DNA of 64,000 bases from Tetracentron sinense (lineage: Eukaryota; Streptophyta; Magnoliopsida; Trochodendrales; Trochodendraceae), in contig CM026560.1 in the NCBI GenBank assembly GCA_015143295.1, positions 8,248,501 through 8,312,500 on the forward strand, read 5' to 3'. Shown piece after piece: positions 1 to 8,996 of this stretch. Numbering within the stretch: position 1 is the stretch's first letter; each line of letters starts with the position of its first letter. A program made the translations under genes and the position numbers. The notes beneath the pieces were generated by a model. That model saw only the letters and a list, made by a program, of their open reading frames with translations, did no database searches and was not told where the DNA came from.

Positions 1-1956
1 TTTCTGTATGTATCTTGTGCTTCTTATACTTTTCCGTAGACCTCTTTTTTACTTCTTGTACTTTTCTTATACTTCTTATGCTTCTTGTACTATTCATTTG
101 GTTCATTTACATCTTATACTTTTCGTGTGGTTCATTTGCATCTTATATACATGTATTTCTTCTTTTGGGATACCCATAATTTAGAAAAACTCGATCATGC
201 ATATGCATATGTGTCCGTATAGCAGTTGTGATATAACATGGTAGACATTAGGGAAAACCCTTTACATATGGTCATATGTCTCATACTCAACATAATTCAT
301 CCATCACCATAATCCATATACAATAACATCACACCATTCCAATCACATTTAAAATAAGGTATTTCTACTTGTTCTTCCCAAAACTTGTTGCTTTTCATCT
401 TGGATACTAACATATAGAACAACTCAAAAATTACCATCTTTTATTTGTTGGTTGAAAGCATAGCATCATCACATTTAATTCACACCATCATTCATGGGAT
501 TTTATCTTGATGTAGAAAGGGTTTCATGAAATCAATTGCTAGAAGAGTGTATTTTTACATATAAGAGGCTATATATAACTATACTTGTCAAGAAAATCAT
601 GCTTTTCATTAAGGGTTTATGAAATTAGAACCTAGTAGAGTGTATCTACCTTATGCGATGAAATCCCTTTGATCCAATGCTTGAAAAGGCTTGAAGAAGC
701 TTGTAGAAGCGAAACCCAAGCTTGATGTTGGAGATCCAAGCTCCAATGGCGCGTAGGAGCGAGATCAAGGCTCGATTTGTGCTCTTCTTCTCCAAATCCA
801 AAAACCCCTCTTGCAATCCTCCACTCTCTTCCCTTCTCTTCTAAGATCTCTCACTAGGTTTAGGGTAACCCAAAACCCCCAAAAATGATCTCCTATTTAT
901 AGGCCAAGGGGTGAAAACCCTAAAATCACGCACTAAAGAGTTTGATTCGCGCACCTACGATCGTTCGTAGGCTTCCTACGATCGATCGTAGGTCTTACAG
1001 TAAGTTTGCTCAGTTTCTGGAGTTCTACGATCGTTCGTAGGCTTCCTACGATCGATCATAGCTTCTCCAGTGAGTTTTCAGCATTTCTGTAACTTTACGA
1101 TCGTTCGTAACTACGATCGTTCGTAGGTCTTCTACGATCGATCGTAGCTCTGACAGGATGATTTTCCAGATTTTTCCCACTTTGGTATTTCGGCCATAAC
1201 TTTTGACTCGCTTGTCCGATTTTGACGATTCAACTTGCGTTGGATTCTTCTTTTGAAGGAGAACAACTTTCATGTTTTGTACAACTTCTAATTCGTATTT
1301 ATTATTAGACCATTTTACCCCTAAAGTTTACTGGTCTGAAACTGGGTTTTAACTGTCCAGATTTCCAACAGTCCCGACTTTGGAAATCGGACTTTTGACT
1401 CAACCCCAGCTCAAAATCAGGGAAAGTAATGAACATAAACCCCAAAGAGGGTTCACATGCCTCTCCAAAAACTCAAGAATCACTTGATTCTGAGCAATGG
1501 AGCCTAAACTAAGGCTTCGTAAAGTTGAGGGAAATGCCGAAACATACCTCTTCAACATCTAGAACACTTTGAGTGTTTTCACACTCCTTTCCCTCGGGTC
1601 CAAAACCATACTCACACCTCATTAATCATTCCACATATATTTTTAAATCCTTCTAAGTGATCATTTAACATACACCAATATGCATGAGAGGGCCCGGCCT
1701 CCTTATGCCTCGCGCACTAGCACTATTCATTACACTATTCATTCACAACCCATTAAACACCTTGGGTATTTATACCCTTGTTTTTAACCACTTAGAGTAT
1801 CTTTATACTCTCATTTTGAGACTCCAATTACATACCTAAGACCCTCACTTGACTCATCATAATACCAAGAATACCATGTAAGGCATTAGGCCTTTACACA
1901 TACCATACAAGGGCTCTATCCACATGAACAGTGAATCAAATTTTCGGGGCTCTACA
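1..1956 (-). mobile_element. Partial chromovirus LTR, reverse orientation
   Basis: On the minus strand this LTR starts at 1956 with TGTAGAGCCCCGAAAATTTG and runs off the left edge of the window. It belongs to the family with TACGATCG palindromes: inverted CGATCG motifs lie at about 955-1150 and a TATA box (CTATAAATAGG on the minus strand) at 892-902. Its first 300 bases resemble the LTR at 41613 (GTAAAGGCCTAA, GAGTCAAGTGA). The edge at 1956 abuts gypsy pol coding sequence directly, so this is the outer edge of an insertion. It is either a 5' LTR or a solo LTR; the other end and the second target duplication lie outside the window. The expected duplication is TATTG (1957-1961). Confidence 0.8.
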
Positions 1957-4135
1957 TATTGTGTCAAGGAATGGAATATCTATTGATCCCTCCAAGATTC
2001 AGGAGGTAACTGCTTGGGCAAGGTCATCCACTGTTACTGAAGTTCGAAGTTTTCTGGGATTGGCTAGATACTACCGCAGATTTGTAGAAGGTTTCTCGAA
2101 GATCGCAGCTCCATTAACGGAATTGACTAAGAAAGATGTGATGTTCGAATGGACGGCATCTCCGGAGCGAAGTTTTCAAGAATTAAAGAAGAGATTAACA
2201 ACCGCTCCAGTATTGGCAACTCCCTCAGGATCTGGAGGATTTGAGGTGTATTGTGATGCTTCTGGTAAGGGACTCGGTTGTATCTTAATGCAAAACAAAA
2301 GGGTCATTGCTTATGGTTCGAGACAACTCAAGATTCACGAACGGAATTATCCCACGCATGACCTGGAGTTAGCTGCAGTAGTGTTCGCACTAAAAATTTA
2401 GAGGCATTATCTTTATGGAGAGAAGTTGATGATCTATAGTGATCACAAGAGTTTAAAGTATCTATTCTCCCAAAAGGAACTCAATATGCGACAGCGTAGA
2501 TGGATGAAATTCTTGAAAGATTATGACTATGTAATCCAATATCATTCTGGTAAGGGTAACGTGGTTACTGATGCCCTAATTGGATCTGTAGCATATATGA
2601 GGGCAGAGCGATGGAAGATGATCGAAGAATTCAAGAGTTGGAATCTGAGTCTAGGATTCCAGGGTAATAGTGCCAAGTTGGCTAGTATTCAGGCCAAGCC
2701 AGTGTTGTTACAAAAGATTGAAGAAGCACAGTTGGAAGATCAGGAGATCAAAGTTATCAGAGATAAGATTCTTCAAGGAAAAATGGGTGATTTTGAAGAA
2801 TCTGAAGATGGAATACTTCGATTCAAATGAAAAATCTTTGTGCCTGGAAACCCTGAGTTGAAAAATGAACTGCTCAATGAGGTGCATCGATCTCATTTTG
2901 TGGTGCACCCTAGAAGTACGAAGATGTATCAGGATATGAAGAATAACTACTGGTGGAATGGCATGAAGAGAGAAATTGCAGAGTATGTATATCGATGACT
3001 TGTTTGTCAGCAAGTCAAGGCAGAACATCAGAAACCACCTAGATTGTTAAATTCATTGCCTATCCCCGAGTGGAAATGGGAGCACATTACAATGGAGTTT
3101 GTGGTGGGGTTACCAAAAACAAGGAGTGGACACGATGCCGTTTGGGTGATAGTTGATCGATTGACGAAGTTGGCTCACTTTCTCGCTATCAAGGATACCA
3201 TAACCCTGGAACATTTATTAAAGTTGTACATCAAGGAGATTGTGAAGCTGCATGGTGTGCCAGTATCTATTATGTCAGATCGCGATCCGCGATTTACTTC
3301 CCGATTTTGGAGGAGCTTGTAGGAAGCTTTGGGTACGCTGCTAAACATAAGTACAGCTTATCATCCGCAAACCAACGGACAGTCCGAGTGCACGATACAA
3401 ACTCTAGAAGATATGATGCGCACTTGCAGTCTGGACTTTCATGGTAGCTGGGATGATCACTTGTCATTGATCGAGTTTGCATATAACAATAGTTATCAGG
3501 CAAGTATTCAAATGGCTCCGTATGAGGCCTTGTATGGTTGGAGCTGTCGGTCTCCGGTATGTTGGACTGAAGTAGGAGAGCATAAACTACTGGGACCTGA
3601 ACTGGTATAGGAAACAACAAAAAAAATCGAGTTGATTCGATCCAGGTTATTGGCTGCATAGAGTTGTCAGATGAGCTATGCAAATGGAAAGCGTCGAGAC
3701 TTGGAATTTCAAGTCGGCGACCATGTCTTCTTGAAGATCTCTCTGTCAAAAGGCATTATTCGATTTACAAAGTGGGGGAAGTTAAGTCCGTGATTCACTG
3801 GACCTTTTGAAATTTTGGCTAAGGTGGGGGCCGTAGCATATCGTCTGGCGTTGCCACCAGAGTTAGAGAGGGTTCACCATGTGTTTCACATATCCATGCT
3901 GAGGAAATATATACCTGATCCTTTGCATGTGATTCGGTATAAACAACTTCAAGTTCGAGAAGACTTGTCTTTTGAGGAAAAGCCAGTGCAAATATTGGAC
4001 CGCAAGGAATAGGTGTTACGGAATAAATCAATCCAGCTGGTTAAAGTATTATGGCAAGATCACAGTATTGAAGAAGCTACTTGGGAACTGGAGGATGCCA
4101 TCAGACGGAATCATCCTCAGTTGTTTCCTGCTTAA
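1957..4135 (+). pseudogene. Old Ty3/gypsy pol remnant (RT end, RNase H, integrase, chromodomain-like tail)
   Basis: The conceptual translation begins at [12 protein letters not shown], the end of the reverse transcriptase palm/connection. RNase H follows ([15 protein letters not shown], about 2250-2300; [11 protein letters not shown], about 2440-2470). The integrase core follows ([35 protein letters not shown]), and the tail has [17 protein letters not shown] and ILDRKE. The 5' part was separated by the LTR ending at 1956, so the first few codons of any frame starting at 1931 are LTR sequence. Stops interrupt the frame near 2399, 2828, 2996, 3320, 3608, 3659, 3791 and 4010. Closest relative in the window is the open pol at 10366-13697. 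It belongs to the element whose 3' LTR starts at 4187. Non-functional. Confidence 0.9.
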
Positions 4136-4151
4136 TATATTTTGTATGTAA

Positions 4152-4186
4152 ATTTCGAGGATGAAATTTCTGTAAGGAGGGGAGAT
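4152..4186 (+). promoter_or_regulatory. Pre-PPT hairpin and polypurine tract of the old gypsy element
   Basis: AAATTTCG-AGGA-TGAAATTT followed by GTAAGGAGGGGAGAT lies directly before the LTR start TGTAGTGACCC at 4187. The polypurine run (about 4174-4185) is the expected plus-strand DNA primer. The inverted repeat has one changed position compared with the intact element at 13771-13790. Confidence 0.75.
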
Positions 4187-6275
4187 TGTAGTGACCCAGA
4201 ATTTTAATAGAATAAAATTTTGGATTATCGGTCCTTAATTGAGGTTAATTAGTTGTGTGTTTGATAAATTTGTGTAAAGTAGGTATTACTCAGAATTGGG
4301 TTGCACTACTACAAAATTAGTGTTTTTCTTTGATCTGATCACATAGTGTACCGGTCGGCTATCCGGACGTCCACCTATCGTTCTGATTCAGTTGCATATC
4401 AATTCGCGAAACCGCGAAGGTCTTGTGTGTGGAAACATCGAGAAAATCAAGGAATTCGTAGTGTATCGAATTTCGATTGGGGCTCTATATTTAGCGGACT
4501 TTCTAATCGAAATCTGTGCGGATTGTTCCACTACATGATGGAAGGCCATGGGGACAACCGTCTGTCATTTCGGCAGTTTATTATCTCATATGGCAAAACC
4601 CCAGTGTGTTTTGTATCCGAAATTGGAAAATTTGTGGGTTTTGCGAATTCTTCCAGTCGCACTTTTTGGCAATCAAAACTCATCGGATTTCCCCAAAATT
4701 TTTACAGCAGGTGTCAGACTACCCCAAGATCGATCACTTGAAGTTTTGTCAAAATCAAAAATCATATGGTATGGTTTCGGAATGACTTTTGGCGACATTA
4801 TCGGAAACTGGTTGCGATTCACAAGTCATGACCCGTGTCTCGGCTCAAGCCAACACGTGGCACCTTCGAAGCGACACTTGGTGCGCATGTGTGGGTTAGG
4901 CTAGTCTATGAATAGTAGACCACCCCCCATCCATTTCTCTCATCCTAGTGAGAGAGAGGCGAAGCCCTGCCTAATTTTCTAGAGAGAGAAACATTCTAGA
5001 GAGAGAAAGAAAATTTTCTAGAGAGAGAAAGTCTAGAGAGAGAGATAAAGAGGCGTATCCTGACATTTTTTGATGTGCTGAGTGAATTGGCGGCATCTAT
5101 TTCATCTCTTGGAGCTTCAAAACACCTGTACCAGAGGTAATAAAAACCCTATCTTATCTATTTTTCATTCCACTAATAAATTATGCGAATTATGCTATTT
5201 ATATCAAACCCTTTTTGAGCTTTGATCATGCTCAAATTCTTACTCTAAATTTATCTTCCTAATCTGTAAATCATTTTAAAATTTCACTGCGATCTGATGG
5301 TTGGATTGGATGATATGAATTTCTAAAGGAAAACCTAGTCTGTTGTTTTTAAGGCTAACAGTACGGTTTTGATCATTACAGGGAACCTTCCTTATCTCAG
5401 ATCATGCTCAAATTTTTACCATATTGCGACCTTCCTACTTTGTCAATCATATCAAAATTGCAATGAGATCTGATGGTTGGATTTGATAATATGAATTTCT
5501 AAATAAAATCTAGTCTGTCGTTTTAGGAACAACAGTATAGTTTTGATAATTACAGAGCCCCTTCCTGATCTCAGATCTTTATTCAACATTATGCTTGTCG
5601 GTGTTTTAAAATGGGTTGTATGTACTTGTATAGGGAGGTATAGGAACTGAGCAGAGAGGCGTAGCCCTCGATTTCGGGTTGAATAACTCAGAATTTAGGT
5701 TCGGTGATCGATTGGGTGACCAATCGCTAAGCGATTTGTTGACTTGACATGACATGTGTATATGATGGGATGATTATTTTGATACTGGAATAGTCGGGGT
5801 CATAGTGTGTAGACCTCTGTGACTGATAATCGGGAGTGAGTGGATTTTTATCCATAGATCCTCTTTGACTAGGTCAGGAGTAGTGATTGTATATAGTCTG
5901 GAATCTTTGGATTCGCAGTTAGTTGAGCCGGCATGCTCAAGCGCTGTCACAATTGATTGAACTGGGAGATGTCGGAGTCCTAAGAGATGTCTAAAGTGAC
6001 TGAGCATTATATAGTGTATTGACTGGGGTTCCTCTATGGTTGGGTCCGAAGAGGCGGCACTGTGCCTATCGGGGTTCCTTCTAGGTGGTACGTCATGGAG
6101 AGACGGTGTCCAGTAAGGCCCGAGGTGCCTCCAGTGAATAGCCAGAAGATGACGATAGACAAGTTGGCCGAGGTTCCTTCATGACTGATAACCAGTGAGA
6201 TGGCAGTGTGTATACACAGTAGGTGCTGTCAGTCAGAGTATTTGTGGTAAGTCCTTGGAGGATGATTACCCTAGT
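4187..6275 (+). mobile_element. 3' LTR of the old gypsy element, left part
   Basis: The LTR starts TGTAGTGACCCAGAAT right after a polypurine tract and is cut at 6275 by the young element (CTAGT duplication at 6271-6275). It resumes at 16207 and ends GGTGTCACA at 17034, giving about 2.9 kb of LTR. It contains AGAGAGA-rich stretches (4948-5050), an AG|GTAATA donor-like site near 5138 and two units of a 177-bp repeat. No long coding frame is supported. The window carries a second copy from 61980 to 64000. Confidence 0.85.
5215..5585 (+). repeat. Tandem repeat of about 177 bp, two units
   Basis: Units begin near 5219 (GATCATGCTCAAATTCTT) and 5396 (GATCATGCTCAAATTTTT), with a third partial start near 5570. 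Each unit holds TCTGATGGTTGGAT and AACAGTA motifs. The same repeat is amplified to about six units in the copy at 62204-63265. Confidence 0.75.
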
Positions 6276-6479
6276 TGTAGCACCCCGGACTTTTTCATCC
6301 TTAATGAGTGGCACCTTCGTAGCTAATTGGCCGTTTTTGTAGTCAAATTAATAAATAAGGGAGAAATCGGAAATTCCGAAACGTCAAAAATGTTCGTTTT
6401 CGAAAGACGAACCCAACGCAAGTTGAATCGTCAAAATCCGACGAGCGAGTCAAAAGATATGGTCAAAACAGTCCAGACA

Positions 6480-6682
6480 TATAGAGAACCGATCGCTCGG
6501 TTCAATCAGCGATCGATCGGTCCATAACCGATCGATCGGTAGCTATCGCGCGGTCAGAAATTTTGTATGGGGAAATTTTCCAGAGAGTGAGTTTTTGACC
6601 GGTCGATCGGTCATAAACACCGATCGATCGGTAGGCAACCGATCGATCGGTCATAACCGCCGATCGCTCGGTCTTCGTGTTT
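6480..6682 (+). promoter_or_regulatory. U3 palindrome cluster (CCGATCGATCGG type)
   Basis: Seven to eight copies of near-perfect palindromes such as ACCGATCGATCGGT and ACCGATCGCTCGGT lie in 200 bp on both sides of TTTTGTATGGGGAAATTTTCC. The same arrangement recurs in the other LTRs of this family, upstream of their TATA boxes. Position suggests dimeric protein binding sites in the promoter or DNA cruciforms; this is inference. Confidence 0.6.
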
Positions 6683-7650
6683 TTCAGAATTTTCATTAAG
6701 GGCTTTTTCGTCTTTTGGGGGTTAAACCCTTCCTCCTTAAGGCTTGCTCGAGCCTTTAGGGCTTCATTCACAGAACTTAAGGGATTTTGAGAGATAGAGA
6801 GAAAGGAGAAGGGGATTTGCAACTAGGGTTTTCCATTGGAGAAGAAATCAAAGGGGTTTAAGAACCCTAGCTCACCCCAACTCGAGTTGCTTCAAGTTCA
6901 AGGCTCAAGCTCGTGTGGGGACTCATTCTCCAAGCTAGGGCAGCAACCCAAGCACGTTTTTGAAAGGGGTTTCTTCCCCAACTCAAGCTTCTTTCAAGCA
7001 AAGGCTTCATCTTTCAAGTTGGAGCTTCAATCAAGGCCCCTACCAAGGATCAAGCCTTGATTCAAGGTTAGTACACCCTACTAACTTACCCTAGCAATAA
7101 ATCTAGGTTTTCCTTATGAAATGTGATTTATGCTATTATGTTTGCCTCCCATATGAAATGTATCATCTCCAATGAACCTAAATAAGATAAGAAAAAGGTA
7201 TGGATGTGTGTGGGTGTTGATGTGGCGATTGGATGCCGAGGTGTATGTTGGGTGATGTTTGTGATGGAAATGGTGGATGGGTACTTTACCAATAATGAAC
7301 ATACCTTGATTTTTGGATGGAAAGTAGGCACTAAAAAAGAAGAAGATGAACCATTAAGGAACCTTGCATGCTATGTGTTTGACAAAATGCCTAAACTAGG
7401 AATAAATGACATAAATGAAGAAAATGAAAGTAGACCTTATGCATGTGTTCTTATGAAGGATGAACTATTCAAATGTCACGTAGATTACTCAAATTCCTAT
7501 ATGGTTATACTGTGGATTGAATTGCTATACACTACTCTTCATGTCACATTGTCATCATGATATTACAAGTGTTACACACACCACACATGCATGCATGAAA
7601 CCGGGGTTTTTCCAAGATGTATTTGTATAAGAAATGAAACAAGAACATGA

Positions 7651-7978
7651 CAAGGAGGTTGGTAGCCCAAGGAAGGGTGCTAGCCTCTGGCTCACAAGTG
7701 AATTGCAAGAGAGAACATGACAAGGAGGTTGGTAGCCCAAGGAAGGGTGCTAGCCTCTGGCTCACAAGAGAAATGAAACAAGAACATGACAAGGAGGTTG
7801 GTAGCCCAAGGAAGGGTGCTAGCCTCTGGCTCACAAGTGAAATGAAACAAGAACATGACAAGGAGGTTGGTAGCCCCAGGAAGGGTGCTAGCCTCTGGCT
7901 CACAAGAGAAATGGAACAAGAACATGACAAGGAGGTTGGTAGCCCAAGGAAGGGTGCTAGCCTCTGGCTCACAAGTAT
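7651..7978 (+). repeat. 69-bp LTR minisatellite, five hairpin-forming units
   Basis: Units start at about 7651, 7721, 7790, 7859 and 7928. Each contains GAGGTTGGTAGCCC ... GGGTGCTAGCCTC, whose arms pair (GAGGTT with AGCCTC through one G-T wobble, AGC with GCT, CCC with GGG). Related units in other LTRs carry compensating changes. Identical copies lie in the 3' LTR at 15183-15510. Confidence 0.85.
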
Positions 7979-8250
7979 ACAAGTCAAGAACAAATCAAGA
8001 CATGAAATACAAGACAAGACACGATACACATACATGATTTGACCGAGACACGAAAAGGGTTTCCGAGACATGAGTTTTACCGAGGTTTTTGCATTCATAC
8101 ACGCATGTCAAGATATGGCTATGTATCTTATGCTTTCACTATTGCTTTAAATTAATATCTTGTATTGCTCACTGTTGTTATGCTTTCGCTATTGTTATGG
8201 TTAGCTAGTAGTTTGTACTCGCTGAGTATTCCATGCTCAGCCGTACTTTT

Positions 8251-8391
8251 ATGTCGGCAGGTACTGTGGATGTCCTCGACCCCGAGCCTTGGGTCGAGGA
8301 GGAGTATGTAGAGGAGAGGGAGCCACCTATCCCATGGCAGTCTCAGGAGGATGGGGACTTGGATGTGTGGCCATACCTCGACTACTGTTGA
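8251..8391 (+). CDS. LTR micro-ORF, 46-residue acidic peptide (unrecognised)
   Basis: ATG at 8251 opens MSAGTVDVLDPE, then PWVEEEYVEE, and ends WPYLDYC before TGA at 8389-8391. The peptide is strongly acidic with aromatic residues at its end. Eleven further LTRs or LTR relics in the window, from several diverged families and on both strands, encode a recognisable version with mostly third-position differences. It lies in the predicted R/U5 leader, so it could be an upstream ORF acting on gag translation. Alternatively CGGCAG|GT at 8255-8262 is a splice acceptor and the frame is part of a spliced product. I do not recognise the peptide. Function is unknown. Confidence 0.5.
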   Translation: MSAGTVDVLDPEPWVEEEYVEEREPPIPWQSQEDGDLDVWPYLDYC

Positions 8392-8673
8392 GAGGAGAGG
8401 ATTAGAGAGTTCCTTTTGTATTTTGATAGGTGGGCATGTCCACCTTTACTTTGATTGTATTTGGTATATGTTAACTTGGAATACTAATTGGAGTTATAGA
8501 AGAAAAGAAAAGTTGGCTTACGCTTCCGCACTTATGTTTAGTTTCCGCGCTCTGATTTTCATTGAATTATATTATGTTTAGCCTCTTGCATTACAGGATG
8601 GTTTGACAGGTACACGTAGTCACCTCTAAAGTATCCCTTAACTCCTAGGGGGTATTTTGGGGCGTGACAGAAG

Positions 8674-8685
8674 TGGTATCAGAGC
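8674..8685 (+). promoter_or_regulatory. Primer-binding site (initiator tRNA-Met)
   Basis: TGGTATCAGAGC lies four bases after the LTR end (8669) and matches the complement of the plant initiator tRNA-Met 3' end, the usual primer for minus-strand synthesis in chromoviruses. Confidence 0.92.
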
Positions 8686-8996
8686 TCTAGGTATTAGAGT
8701 CCCTAGGGTCACTTAGATGATTGAACAAGGTATTAGAATCACCTTAGAGAGTTGTATTCCAAGTATAGACTAACAAGTTAGTCTTAGTCAAAATGGGTTG
8801 AACTTCAACCGAACATAGAGTCCTACGCTAGGAACACGGATTGTATGTTATGCTATTGTGTTATATACCGTGTGTACATTATTTGTGTTGTACTTATTAA
8901 ATGTGCTTGATGAATATGTATTAAGTGAATTGCGAAATTGTACTAAATGCGTATCCAAGTTAGACTCATGTTGTATTGTCGTTCTCAGGAGAAATC

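Larger units (their letters stand above)
6276..8669 (+). repeat. 5' LTR of the young chromovirus
   Basis: In order: a U3 with a CCGATCG palindrome cluster (6480-6682); a weak TATA-like position near 6747 where related LTRs have TATAAG or TATAAATA; a donor-like CAAG|GTTAGTAC at 7066/7067; five 69-bp hairpin repeats (7651-7978); a GCTGAG/CTCAGC hairpin (8220-8240); a 46-codon acidic micro-ORF (8251-8391); and an AGGTGG/CCACCT inverted repeat (8428-8445). By comparison with TATA-bearing LTRs in the window, transcription should begin near 6780, so most of the LTR would be R/U5 leader. Other frames over 60 codons are not conserved between LTR families. Confidence 0.95.

Noticed and set aside
1931..2401. 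Reading frame starting at 1931 as a real gene start
   Set aside because: The first codons are the edge of an inserted reverse LTR; the true frame is the middle of an old pol.
7204..7560. 118-codon plus-strand reading frame in the LTR leader
   Set aside because: Present only in the two identical LTRs of one element; the corresponding regions of other LTRs have stops and indels, so no coding support.
7651..7978. Regularly spaced repeats resembling a CRISPR array
   Set aside because: Whole units including the supposed spacers repeat, the array lies inside an LTR of a plant element and is copied in the second LTR. It is a minisatellite.
7544..8098. 184-codon minus-strand reading frame across the LTR repeats
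   Set aside because: It is the antisense of the hairpin minisatellite, has a repetitive CEPEAS-like product and is not kept open in the other LTR families.
8976..8996. Gag start at a TTG codon at 8976
   Set aside because: The first in-frame ATG is at 8997, and the upstream bases look like a splice acceptor rather than coding sequence.
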